Part shown: in pieces, positions 50,601 to 62,495 of the stretch
Layout of the letters: every line of letters begins with the position of its first letter
Position numbering within the stretch: the first letter of the stretch is position 1
NCBI RefSeq assembly: GCF_018691265.1
Contig: NW_024881272.1
Span: forward strand, 21,131,323 to 21,195,322
Direction: 5' to 3'
Origin: Tyto alba
Taxonomy: Eukaryota > Chordata > Aves > Strigiformes > Tytonidae
DNA: 64,000 bases
Notes under the pieces: model-generated
What the model was told of the DNA's origin: nothing
The model's database searches: none
What the model saw: the letters and a program-made list of their open reading frames with translations, nothing else
Made by a program: the position numbers and the translations under genes

Positions 50601-51420
50601 ATGCTTAAATGAAGATATGTTATATCCAAAAGTGTATCTATATATTAAAAGTTTTCCATAAATATTTACCAAATACTGTAAATGAGGAATATGGAAGAAT
50701 CCAGGGAGCTTTGTCCCTGTGGTGATAAAGGCATGCACATTTGCCTTGTCCCAAACGTGTATTTGTAAAAGCCTTTTACAAAAACATGCCATTGTATATT
50801 CCAGATACAGCACTTCCAATACAGAAAAAAATATTTTTACATATATTATGTAGATTTTTATTTTTGCAGAGACTTATTTTTCATTTTCCCTTGCTTGGGA
50901 GGTCAGGCACCTTAGTTACAATGAGCCTACCAGGGCATATCTCAGAGGGAGCTGTAAAAAACGACATGCTAATCCATACTTCTTTGGGCATAAACTTGTC
51001 ATGGCTTTAAAGCCTGTTATTTTGGGACATTCCAGAGCTGAAAGTGAGTGCTGGAAATTAACTTTTTTTCAGCCATATAAGGTGTCATTTGAAATACTGT
51101 GGCTCATGAAACTATGGGCTTTGAGGTCATGTGGAAAAATCTCTGTCTGACTAGGATACTTATGGTTAAAAACCACAGGTGCATCCAGGGTGAAGCAGAA
51201 AATATTAATACTACTCTTGGTTAGCAAAGACAGACATGGCTTTGTAAAAGGATGATTTTTAGAAAGGTAGTAGCTGTCCAAAAGTAGTCCAGAGAGTAGG
51301 AAATTAGAACAGGTCTTATGAAGATGAACAGAGTTTCATCTGTGGGACACTTTCCTAACACTAATGGCTTTAAATTGAAAAGGAAAGAGTGAGACGTAGT
51401 TCAATAGGTAGAACTCATCA
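47682..51420. other. AT-rich noncoding stretch
   Basis: No gene, RNA or nameable repeat was seen. Short T runs occur (for example near 47930 and 48050). Open frames are all below 90 codons and carry no domain. Confidence 0.6.
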
Positions 51421-51525
51421 GTTCTGACATGGACAAAGACCTTCAAGGTGATCTAGGAACAATCACTTCACTTTTTTTCCTCTGAGTCTTCATTACTTAT
51501 GTCTTCACTGATGATATAATTTTTC
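51421..51525 (+). repeat. Ancient MIR-like SINE fragment
   Basis: TTCTGACATGGACAAAGACC, GTGATCTAGGAACAATCACT, TCACTTTTTTTCCTCTGAGT and CTGATGATATAATTTTT follow the core of amniote MIR-like SINEs (pattern 'gtGAcCTtGGgCAAgTCACTTcAC...CTCtGtgcCTCagTtTc...TgaTAATa'). The copy is decayed and its limits are approximate. Confidence 0.5.
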
Positions 51526-54500
51526 AGAGAGGATTTTGTTTCTTCATGTGCTTCTTTATATTTTTATACATGTTTTTATTCATCTGTAAATATATTGTGC
51601 TTCAACAGAAAGGGTATAGGGTCATGCATTTGTAAGATCTCATCTGTCTTATCTTTGGGCTTTTCACTAAGTCTGTAAATATGTAAGAATGACTTTTCCT
51701 GGACAGCAGGAAACTTGTCTATTCAGTAGAAAATCTGGTGAAAAAATAAGTGTCTGGAGCCTATTTAACATGCCAGATAGTCTGAAGAATATAAAAGAAA
51801 AGAGTACTTTAAAATTACTTTTCTGTTCGGTGTGTGGAGATACAATCACTTATTAAACTGAAAACACTCTTTGCCACAGCTCAAATAATTATAATATAGA
51901 CAGGCAATCTTTAGTGATCAGGATTACTAAGCCTACGAACATTCCTGTGATTATCTGTATTATGTATAGTGGGTGTTAAGAAGTGTAACGTATTTATTTG
52001 AGCTCACAACTTAACTGTACCTTAGTTGTCAGTGGTTGGGCTTTTCCATATATTTCTTGAGGTACTTACTTTAAATAATAAGTGATACCTCTTGGACAGT
52101 TTTATGTGCAGTTGCTTATGTACTGTGTACCTGCCAGTGGATAACATGCAACTACACAAACACTTACATAAAAGAGTAAGAAATGTCCTGCTGCTCTGAA
52201 CTCCTACAAATCTACTTCAGCAGCTCTTCTCCATAGTTCATTTTGACTGGTGCATGTGTTGATGTTCACACCATCTCCCTAGATTTAGATAATTTTAAAG
52301 CCTTTTCATGACAGAGGAAAAATAAGGTATAAAAATTAAATGTGTCCTCAAAGGGACTATATTAGGTAAACAACTAAAGTTATGACATCTTGAGATCTTT
52401 TTTAGGTCTTACAGCTATATAGGCTTTATGATACCATACTGACCAGTCAATTCTATTTTATTGTTTCACTTTATGAAACATGGTTTGTGTGATAGGAGTA
52501 AAATAGGGATATAGGATCTGATCCAAGGATGATGTCATCCAGAATACAGCAGTGGCCAACAGCAGAAGTAGAGTAAAATAAGGGTTAGAAAATCTGTCAC
52601 AGGATAACTTGCTTCACATATAGGTCTTCTCTGGAATTCTTAATAATTATTGTCTATTTCAAAAATTTTTTCATTATTTCTGACAATTCCATATAGTCTT
52701 CACACTTGTGTTACTATCTAGTTACTCTGTATGTTTGATGTTTCGATGCACTGATACACTATATTACATCCCAGACATTTACTGCAAACCTGTGTCAATG
52801 CTCCTGGGCTACAGCTGTATTTATTTGATCCTTTTTTTCTTTCCATACAATGTTCATATATGTGTGAAGTCATGCAGAAACCGCACAAACAGGAATCTTA
52901 ATCCCCTCAAAAGTTATTAAATTTCATATGCCTTCACAGTATTTCATTATGAGAAATATTTGTGGAGAAGAATGGCTTTTAATATAACTTAAAGACTTAT
53001 ACAAGTCAATCTCAGTGTTTTTCCTGAGAAATGGTGACATGTCTTTCCAAATGCTTATCTTCATTACTATGGAAACTTTCCTTTATAATAGTATTTACAA
53101 AATGTGAGAAGAGTACATATTCATTTTAGTATAGCTACATTCTCTACAAAGTCCATACTGCTCCTGCAAGACAGTCAGGTCGAAACCTGTGAGACTTTGG
53201 AAGCTCAAGGTTGATATTTCTCAGTGGATATCTAAGCAAGTGGAGGTGGAATGTGGGAACAAACAAGATTAGTCATCCAATCTACTCCTCTGCATAGAGT
53301 ATTAGTAAGTGGAGTTGTGTGAATAATTGATTTTTTCACTTTGCTGGCTGAACCGAACATTTAAAACAAAACATTTTTCCAGATTTCTCTTTGAAATGAA
53401 AAGCAGAAAAAATGGCTTGAATATAATGTCTTGTTTAATTTGCATTTTTTAGTAAAAATTTTATCTTCTCATAAAATACTCTTTTGAAACAAAATGTAAA
53501 TTTTTCACTAATTGCTATTTTTTAGTTGAAACTGTTAACTGACTTTGACATAAAGTTCTTAAATAGTTAGGGCTAGGATAAATCTACATTATTCAATGAG
53601 TAAAATCATTGATCAAATACTCCCCACTCTAACATAAAATCTAAAGTTTTCTAATTACTTTCTTCTTTCAGATACACACAATGAAAGAGAGTGTTAATGA
53701 AGTTGTTCAATACAGTGGAAACATAAACTTCATCACATTAATGTGCTGTATTTTACTTTTACAATTCACTGTTGTTGCTAGGCAGATGTAATTTGCCACT
53801 ATGAAGCAGCTATTACTAACGTAGTATTAAGAACCTGTCCTCTCTTTGACCTTGTTCACATACAGTCAGTTCTTCACATCTTTCTCTGATATTTACTGGT
53901 TGAACTCTGTAAAAGGTTAGATTTACATAAAATGACCACACATTCTCTAAGCAACTCTTAGCAGACCAAATTCCCTATGAATTTTATGAAGTTGTACATA
54001 CAATGTTGTATCTCTATTTTTCCCCCAAATAAATATTTTCTATCATATTTTATTTCATCTGGGGAGATGATGAAAGCAAATGGTTGTGACTGCCCACTGC
54101 TGTAGAGATATAGGATATAAGTATAAAAAAAATGCATCAGCTGATATAGTATAATACTCGTGAAAACAATGTTACAGCCAGGTGTCCAAACCATTTTATA
54201 ATCATTTTATATATCCTACCCTAGATTTCAGATTGATTATCAATGTCACTATTTTTGTTGTTATTATTCCATGAGGCCCTAAATGGAACAGGTAATAATT
54301 TTGAGCTAGATTCTTTACAAATGGAAGTGTCTATCTCAAGAGCTCACAGTTTGAAGGATATCAGAAGGATTTAGAATAGTATAAGGTTTAAAAAACTAGA
54401 TTGGATAAAGAATTTAAAATGCTATAGTAGATGCATATTTTTTTATAAGAGGTAATATATTTCTTTGGTAAGGATTTTATATTTAGTTTTGGTTAAACTT

Positions 54501-57500
54501 TTTTTCCTAAATATTAGGAACGGTAAATAAATTCACTACAATCTCACTGGCTGGAAGGAAATATTCAATTCTCGCATAACACTAAGTTGTGCTCTGGTAA
54601 TGATTATCATTAAAATGTTTCAGGACTTTCCTTGGTTCAGGAACATTATTTAAATTTAAAAGTGAAATCCAAGCAGCATTTTAATGGAGATATGCTTTTG
54701 GGAATTTCTGTTCTTTTTAAAGACCTATTATATTATTGCAACTAGTCAGGTCTTGAAATTTTTGGATTTTTGTAACTTCTATGGAAATCTGTGAATATCA
54801 TACATTCCCAGAATGTGATCCTTTTATTGTCTGTAGGTATTTTTGAACAAGTATAGAACAATTATTTTAAGCTTAATTACTGTACCAAAAAAAAAAAAAA
54901 AGGGCATTTTCAAAGGGCTTTCTATCCTAGTTAAGATATTTTTGTAAAGTGTCAAAGTAATCCATGCCTTTATCCAAATCAGGAAATATGTTCCTGCACA
55001 AGAATTTTTCCTGGAAGGTCATTTATTTTGCATGTTTTGATGTTTATATTACTGAAGAGTGAGACTGATGAAGATCCATCACCACTTGAACCAATACAGA
55101 GAACCATGGTGCCATAATTCCATGTGGTGCTTGGTAAGCTGATCCATGGATTTGATGCTCAGGAGCAACCCATCCTTCAGCTGCAGCATTGTTCCACAGC
55201 CCTTGGTATTCAGACCTATGTGCAGCAGGTGTCAGGCTTCAGGCTAGGACAATGCCAATGTAGTGCTTATTCATATAAAATTTGCAAGACTTTAAAAAAA
55301 CAATCTTATTTAAAGTACAAAGAAAACAAAGGGGACATCTGAAGCCTATCTAGTATGGAAATTCTATATCTGTACATCATAGTGCAAGCTGATTGTAAAA
55401 GTGAAGGAGAAAAGTTAACAGAGCAGAAAGTTTGTTCTTAGCCTTTACATGGACCCTACACAGATTAACAAAAGACAGTATGTGTGCAATCTATGCAAAA
55501 CCAAAGCAACTGAGAGAACCTTAACATTGGAGAATATACCTTGACAAATTCAGAAAAGAGATTCCATCATGTCAGTTTGCTTACAAGTGATCTTGTGCTA
55601 ACAGTACTATCTGGCTGATTAATCCAATAACTGGTAAATTTTTATATGTAAATTTTTGAAACTGTTTAAAACATGGAGAAACTTAGTCATTTTAAAGAGA
55701 CTTTAAGGAGACCAGATCTGGGAAGCACTGAGAAACTTGTCTGTTGGGATTCTGGGTGATATGATTTCATCACTTTGGCTTCCCTCATTACCAAGTGTTT
55801 ATTTGATTAAATCAGTAAGTCATATAAAACAAGTTAAAAATCGAGTTAATTTCAGTATGTTGATTTGAAAGTTTGGACTACCTAAAATGGGACATAAAAA
55901 AATATATTAGGAGTACTAAATTTAAGCGCTTGAAAAAAATCTTAGGTATATTTTGCAATATGATTTTCAAACATCCTTATTGAAAGTGGATCTATGTTGG
56001 TTTATGCAAGGCAAGATGCTGGATTCCTGTCTTTCATCCATCTTTTTAGAGACTTTTTAAGAAACAAATAAACAATTAGATGTTTTCTCGTTATAGCATT
56101 GTGCTACCATTATAATAGTTATGGTTGACAAGGCACTTCCATTATTGGTTTCTATTTTCAGCTGCCACTAACTTTCTGAAACAATTATTCTTTCAGCTGA
56201 AATTTCTCCTGCTTGTTCTTAATCCCAGAGGTGGATGGTTTTGTAAAGTTTATAAAATTACTTTGGGCTGTTTTTCTGAAATATCTAAGCATGAAATATT
56301 GGTATGTTTCACCAGTTATTGTATTTGTTATTTATATCATAAGTTCTTCTGGATAGGGATTTGGTTTTATGTTTAGTATATTTTATTGCAATAAAATCTA
56401 GACTGCAGTTATGATACTATATAAATAAAAACTAGCTTAATTTTCCACAAGCTTTCTTTAATGATTCAGTAAGTCAAACATATTTCTGTTTAAACTTCAG
56501 GGGCTATGGATTTTGAAGTGTTAGCTTATTTACAAAATTCTATGTTATATGCAATTAAGAATAATGGCCCAGATTCTCAGTTTAAAAGTGGTTCAGGAAA
56601 CTCAGTGTGGAAGAAGAGTCACTATTCACTTAGGAACTTGTTATATTTATTCTCCCTGGGTTAAGGCTGTTCTCATGCATTCAGCTACCTGCCATTCCAG
56701 GTGGTAACTGTGGATTTATACTGTGAATGAACCTCTTTGCAATCAGTCCTGTTGGAGCTTCAGCTATGATCTGGCCTAAAATTGGTGTTTGAACTTTCCT
56801 GGATTTATAGCAGCTGATAATCCTGCCTTGTGCATGTCTACCAATCCTCACACACTCCTTTCTGTTCATTTCCATTCAGCACTGGGGCAGTTTTTGTAGT
56901 CAGAAACTCTCCATGCTCTTAAACTTGTCCTCCTGAAGCACTTTTAATTTCTCTAGTCATAGTTTTACCTGCACAATATTGCTCGCTTCCTTTTTGCGAT
57001 GTCCATCACCACGACTTTTCCATCACTCTCAACTTTTTCTTTTCTGTATTTGGTTCTGTGAAATAGGACTTGGGACTTTCCAAATCTCTTCCTTCCCCAT
57101 CCTCATTTTGTGTCTCTTCCCTTCTGAACTTGTTTTACTATTAACATCTTAACTAATGTTTTTTCTTTTTCTTGCAGTTCTTACAGTTTAATTCCTTTGC
57201 TACTACTTGCAGACTGTTACCTGCCTTTTGAGATGCCTAGAAACATTTTCAGTTTAATGTTAGTATAGTCATTAGAAACACATTTATTCTTCTGCCAAGA
57301 TAATTTGCTTCTCATTCAAGATAAGATCAATTTTTTTTCTGGATATCTATCATTAATCTCCTAATAACTACTTGTTCTTTGATCCAAAAGGGAAAGTCAA
57401 CATCTGTATATAGAGAGGTAGATTGTGTTTCTCCACTGAGTACATCTGTACACTGTGTGACTTCTTTACCTTTGCTTTGCTTTTATTCTTCTTTCATATG

Positions 57501-60500
57501 TATCCACAATCACTTGATGTGTGTGTCTATGCGTGATCCCTTCCTAAGGTTTCAATCACTCACCAATTTCAAGCACATTAAGAAGAGAAATGAGAATGAA
57601 AAAATAAATTCTGACAAATTCTATGAAAGTGAGTAACACAAGGGGAGATAAGGGCTCTGTAGTGTTTTGACTGAGTGGAAAGGTTGCACTATGATCCCAC
57701 AGTGTAAGATACATGCAGAAAGAAATCTCTTCAAAAGTCTACTTTGGAGAAAAAGCTTAAATGTGACTACTCTCTTTCACATCATTGTCAATCAACCTTG
57801 AAAATAATCAAATACTAGTAAACAGAGTCTCATATCCATAGATATTTCTGTATTTTGTCAAGTTTATCAACAATTGGAATTGTATGGGTACAGCTGGAGT
57901 GGGATAATGCTATGTTTGTAGAGGAACAGACACATGGATTACATCTCAGACTGAGGTTGAAAATTTCCATCTCCAGATGATATTGAAGAGAAGTCTGAGG
58001 ATGGAAGTCATTAAGATGTTCATCACATGAAGCTATTATACTGTATTTGACTTGAATGCTTTGAATGCAACAGAATGTTAAAAAGACCTCATCGTTAGGT
58101 GTGGATGTGTATGTAAGTTTCCCTGGGAGAGTATTCTTCATTTATGAGATTGCTTGGGATCCAATTACTTTAATGCCTATTATGCTCACTTTTCATGCAA
58201 AACAACTGCTAATAACACAACAATAATATCACTCTCAAGGACGTTGTTATATTGAGGATGAAGAATATGTATATATATTTGAGATGTACACCCCTTTTCA
58301 TGTGATAGTCTTCCACGAGGGCTATATTCATCTTTATTAGCTCTGAAAGCTAATTCAGTAACAATTTTTTACAGCATTATAACTACTTCAGGGAACCAGC
58401 AGTAGATATTTTTAAGACACAGATTTTTAAAAATATTTATACACTTGTGTGGCTACAAGAATCATTAAAAAATATTGTGAAATCCTTTTTTTCATAATTA
58501 ATTTCTGAATGCATTTAATGCAATATTGTGATGTTGTCAGGCTGTGTTGTTTGTGAGTACCACTTCTGTTAATATCCCTTATTACAGAAGCATGGATTGG
58601 ACTTCTGAGGACTTACAAATGTGAGGAAAAATACAGTATGGTTATTGTGGAATAGCTATTCAGCAAAGGCTATTTTTTATTTTTTTTTATGTGGATTTTA
58701 GAAGTGAATTACCCTAATCTTCAAAAAGGCACCTTTGCTTTGGAATAATAAGGTCCAAATAAGGCATTATTGTTATCACACTCTAAATTCATACTGTGGT
58801 GATTTCATATTAACTTCCCTAGTATCCTTAGGTATGCAAGCCCTGTATGGGAACATGACTGTTGTAGCATGACTCTCTTTTTATGAGTGACTGTGAAACT
58901 GTGATTTGCAAAGATTAATGTAAATTAAAAATATTTGGAAGTACGTTTCAAAAATACAGATAAATAGATGTTAAATAATGTGCTTTAATGTTACCAATTC
59001 TAAAATATAAGCAATGATTCAACATTGGTATTATAATAATTGAAGCTAATATTACCTCAGATAAGCAAAGAGAGAGAAAAAAAAACCACTATCTTTTAAT
59101 GTTCTGTGACTAAAAAGTGTCAGAAAGCATCAGTGTTTGTGTAGCAGTATTTATGAAATAAATTTCCACTGGAATCTGCAATTTAAGCTCTTGTTTCTAC
59201 TTTATGCCTTTTTCTTTCAGTCTCCCTCACCTAAATTGCTGCCCTTCCTTCCACTGCTTATTTGCTATGACCTGGATTTTAATAGCAAGAGAACTATGAC
59301 TGCACTGTTTTCAGATTACCTGAAACTGAGATCATGTCTAGTACCTAATAAATCCTCCCTCTCATTGCTAATATTGTGTGGTCACATGGTGGGTTAGAAT
59401 ATCTTAGTCAAAATATATAAAGGGTAAAAAAGTACAGATCTTTTCAGCAAAGTTCACTACAAGGAAGGTCTTTGGCTACTCAGTTTTCTGAGTCTGTAAG
59501 CTGTTTGGCTTTCCTGTTCTTGAAGCACACACCCAGAACAGGGAGGGTGCATGCAGGAAGCAGCAGGAATTGAAACAATGATCTGAAGCAGAGATGGAAG
59601 GTTGGATGCTGAAGGGCAAATGATCATGGAGAAAATAAACAGCAGTACAGTAAAATGGGGCATCAACACTTAAATAAACTAAACCATCACATATGTGGGA
59701 TGTCCTACTTTTTGTCCTTTATGAATGGAGAGGCTTTTTCCAAAGATGTATAAACAGTGTTTTATAGGTGTATACTATCATTAAAAAACTAGTTAAATGT
59801 TTATGGGATAATTTAAAGTGGACATACTGGAATGAAGTTCAGATATTTGTCAGACAGGTGTAAAGACATGCCTACACAAAAATTTCCTGAACATTTCAGC
59901 AGTAGATTCTGTACAGAATGTTGCACACAGACATCTGTGAATCTTTAGTTACTAACCAAAAAGACCCCACTAGAAACACTGATTCAGGACTAACAGATTT
60001 CCCTGATTGCTAATATTATAATTGTTTTTAGATATTTTCATATTATTACATTATATTCCCACTGTGTTTTCATATTTTGAATGTATGTTTCTATGTTCTG
60101 TGTATTTTTTGGTGAATGTTGTACACTGAACTTCCTTTATAGGCTTTCACGAAGTAGGGACCATAAATGCATTGTTTTATAACTCAATCCTAATAGCACA
60201 TAAAATATATCAAGGCAAAAAGCCCTTTATTTGTGTGCATTCTTTCAAGTTACTCTTCATCTGTGCATGTTTCTATGTATATGGGAGTAAGTTAGGATTC
60301 TTTGTTTCTGTTTAGTCTGGAGTAAACAAATTTCCTGCATCATGTTTTGTAAATACTACCAATCTATTTACATCATTCATGGTTAAGCAATTGGATACAT
60401 GTGTATCTACTTTACATTCTGAATATACTGAAATCATTAAGGAAATATTTTAGCACAAAATAGAACAGATTAAAAATGTTTTTGCATTAAAATCTCAAGA

Positions 60501-61879
60501 GTGGGAATTCAGACATAATTATGTTGTATACAATCAGAAGTACATAACCATATCATTTTACTACAAACTAAATTTTGAAGTGAGGACAGATCAGACCTAT
60601 CATAATTTATGATGGGAGAATGAAGCAAACCTATAAAAGTACATATAGCTAAGGAGAATATATACTTTTCATACATGAGTAAAGAGAGGAAAGCATTTCT
60701 GTACTCCACAATCAATTAGTTTACTCCAAAATTATTAATTTTGATAAAATCTCTACACATTTCTGTAATTAAAGAATATAGACAATCAAATTAATTTTCA
60801 GTCCTTATTAGAAGTGATGAATAGTACATACGTTCTACATTTGAAAGGCAATCTTCTTACTAATAATGGAGTAAGTTAGTCTTGAAACATGACATGCAGA
60901 CTTTTATCAAAAGTGTTTGTGATAGGTAAAGGCTCTACAACTGCACAGTGAAAAATCTGTCATACTCAGTAATCTGAGACTATATATTCTAGCTACAAAT
61001 GCAGTAGAGAGGTTACCCTTCTGCTGCCTGAACTGAACAAGCTAGAACTGATTTCCTAAAACACACAGCAGTAGAAACTGATCCAGTCTCCTTCCAGTAA
61101 CCCTGTCCAAAAATCTTGGCTGTACAGTTAAATCTTGGCAAGAGGTGTACAGGACCACATACAATGGAAAACCACCCAAGAGCATCATGACATTTATTGT
61201 ACTTAAGAGAATACACAACCTCTATCTGAACCCCATTGAAGGAGAACAAATACTCTTTGCAATAATAGGAACCAAGTTTCCTAAACATTAGGGTATATGG
61301 AGATACAACCAAAGCCAACAAAACATCCCATGAAAAAGTTAAATTTATATGTCTGTTCAAACCCCTTTTCCCATTTCTGTTCTGATTTTACAACAGGAAG
61401 AGTAAATGCCAATAATGTTAGGAGTGAAAAAAATAATTTATTAAATGTACATGCACCTCTTGTGTTCACGTGGGAATGTGATATCTTGTCCAGTAAAGGA
61501 AACTGAACACCATTAGGAATTTATTGAAAAGGTAGCTATTGTGCCTCTGTCTACTGAACTGTCTAAAGGTTTAGAAAATTATACTTTGTTTATATCTTTT
61601 TAAAGGTGCCTGAAGCATTTCATGTCATGTGAGCATTACATATGTGTGTAGGTCAAAATTTCCTTTACCATCACCAAAATAGTGTTGAGAGTGAGTTAGC
61701 CATTATCCTATGTACTATATTACCTTCATTTCAAGTGCACGGTCAAATTCTGCAGTCAGGCAGAGGAAGAGCAGCAGTAGCCTTCGAGCCCCAAGTCTTG
61801 TTCTACTGAAACATCTTTCTCTTGCCAGTTGCCCTGTGCCTGCCTTGTTAACCCTGCCGACCGCAATTCTGTGGCCGTG
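51526..61879. other. AT-rich noncoding stretch, 10 kb
   Basis: No gene is supported. There is an A run at about 54886-54901. About 56555-56600 (GGCCCAGATTCTCAG) recalls an ancient amniote repeat but is too short to call. The 115-codon minus frame at 61013-61360 is described separately. About 61740-61879, just before the LTR, is a small GC-richer patch with a few CpG. Confidence 0.55.
61013..61360 (-). other. Unassigned 115-codon open frame
   Basis: This is the longest open frame outside the LTR and CT-rich blocks apart from a few chance frames of similar size. The predicted product is cysteine- and aromatic-rich, with a possible hydrophobic stretch near the start (VLLALVVSPYTLMF) and an NCT glycosylation-like site near residue 80. 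No domain, promoter or ribosome context is recognised. It could be a decayed retroelement fragment. Chance is the leading explanation. Confidence 0.12.
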
Positions 61880-62090
61880 TGTCCTGGTTTGGGCTGAAAT
61901 AGAGTTAATATTCCTTTTCAGGGACTAGATGAGTGCTGTGTTTTGGATTTAGCTTTGGGTTTGGTATGAGAAGAATGTCGATAGCACACTGATGTTTTCA
62001 GCTGCTACCGAGACTTCAAGGACTCTCTGACTCCTCATGTTCTGCCTGTGCGCAAGGGCACAGGGAGCATGGCCACAGCACCTGACCCTA

Positions 62091-62140
62091 ATTGGCCAAT
62101 GAAATATTCCATATCATGGCACGTCATGCTCACTATATAG
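62091..62140 (+). promoter_or_regulatory. LTR promoter: CCAAT and TATA boxes
   Basis: ATTGGCCAAT (62091-62100) and TATATAG (62134-62140) within CTCACTATATAGAGG occupy the same relative places as in the copy at 47195. Between them, GGCACGTCATG corresponds to the CACGTGACATTA of that copy and looks like a decayed E-box/CRE-like site. Confidence 0.65.
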
Positions 62141-62288
62141 AGGAGGGGTGGTTGGGAAGGAGCTCTCTCTCTTCCGGGATTGCGATTGTGGGATCTTGGT
62201 ATCTCTGGGTCGCTGGCCGGGAACGGGCTGGGAATTGGTTAGTGGGTGGTGAGCAATTACGCTGTACTTTGCCTGTTTATATATTTCT

Positions 62289-62291
<3 letters not shown>

Positions 62292-62329
<38 letters not shown>
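62292..62329. repeat. Poly-T tract (38 T) within LTR
   Basis: An uninterrupted 38-T run followed by ATCATCATCATTG. The related LTR at 47195 has no such run at the corresponding place, so it expanded in this copy or in its subfamily. Likely to be length-variable. Confidence 0.9.
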
Positions 62330-62331
<2 letters not shown>

Positions 62332-62411
62332 CATCATCATTGTTCTTGTTTTATTGCTATTATTTAACTGTTCCTATCTCAGCCTGCGAGTCTCCATTCA
62401 CCCCTCTAATT

Positions 62412-62449
62412 CCCTCCCCCATTCCCAGGCGGGGAGGGGGAAGGGAGGG
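62412..62449 (+). other. Hairpin and G-quadruplex motif in LTR U5
   Basis: CCCTCCCC (62412-62419) pairs with GGGGAGGG (62431-62438). The G-rich side continues as G4, A, G5, AA, G3, A, G3 (62431-62449), meeting the four-tract quadruplex pattern with loops of 1-2 bases. The two structures are mutually exclusive. It is on the sense strand of the LTR, near its 3' end. Confidence 0.65.
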
Positions 62450-62495
62450 TGACCAGCTGCTGTGGTTGGTTGCTGACCAGGCTCAAACCACGACA

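Larger units (their letters stand above)
61880..62495 (+). mobile_element. Solo LTR, avian ERVL-like family, copy 2
   Basis: This 616-bp unit starts TGTCCTGGTTTGGGCTG and ends CTCAAACCACGACA, fitting the TG...CA ends of retroviral LTRs. Its U3 (AGAGTTAATATTCC, TGCTGTGTTTTGGATTTAG, CACACTGATGTTTTCAG), promoter and U5 blocks agree with a family widespread in bird genomes (recalled, not searched). The flanks are CCGTG before and CTATG after, alike at three of five positions. The two differences are the two bases of a CpG, so this may be a decayed 5-bp duplication. A 38-T run sits in the R/U5 part. No internal retroviral sequence adjoins it. It shares orientation with the copy at 47195 but the 14 kb between them holds no gag, pol or env, so they are independent insertions. 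Confidence 0.88.

Noticed and set aside
56555..56700. Start of an ancient amniote repeat (GGCCCAGATTCTCAG)
   Set aside because: The recognisable part is about 15 bases and the rest does not follow the family pattern.
62092..62452. Two overlapping plus-strand frames of 91 and 68 codons with long phenylalanine runs
   Set aside because: They are the translation of LTR sequence and its 38-T run.
47195..62495. A single 15-kb provirus bounded by the two same-strand LTRs
   Set aside because: The LTRs differ in length and U3 content, no primer-binding site or polypurine tract adjoins them, and the interior has no gag, pol or env-like frames.
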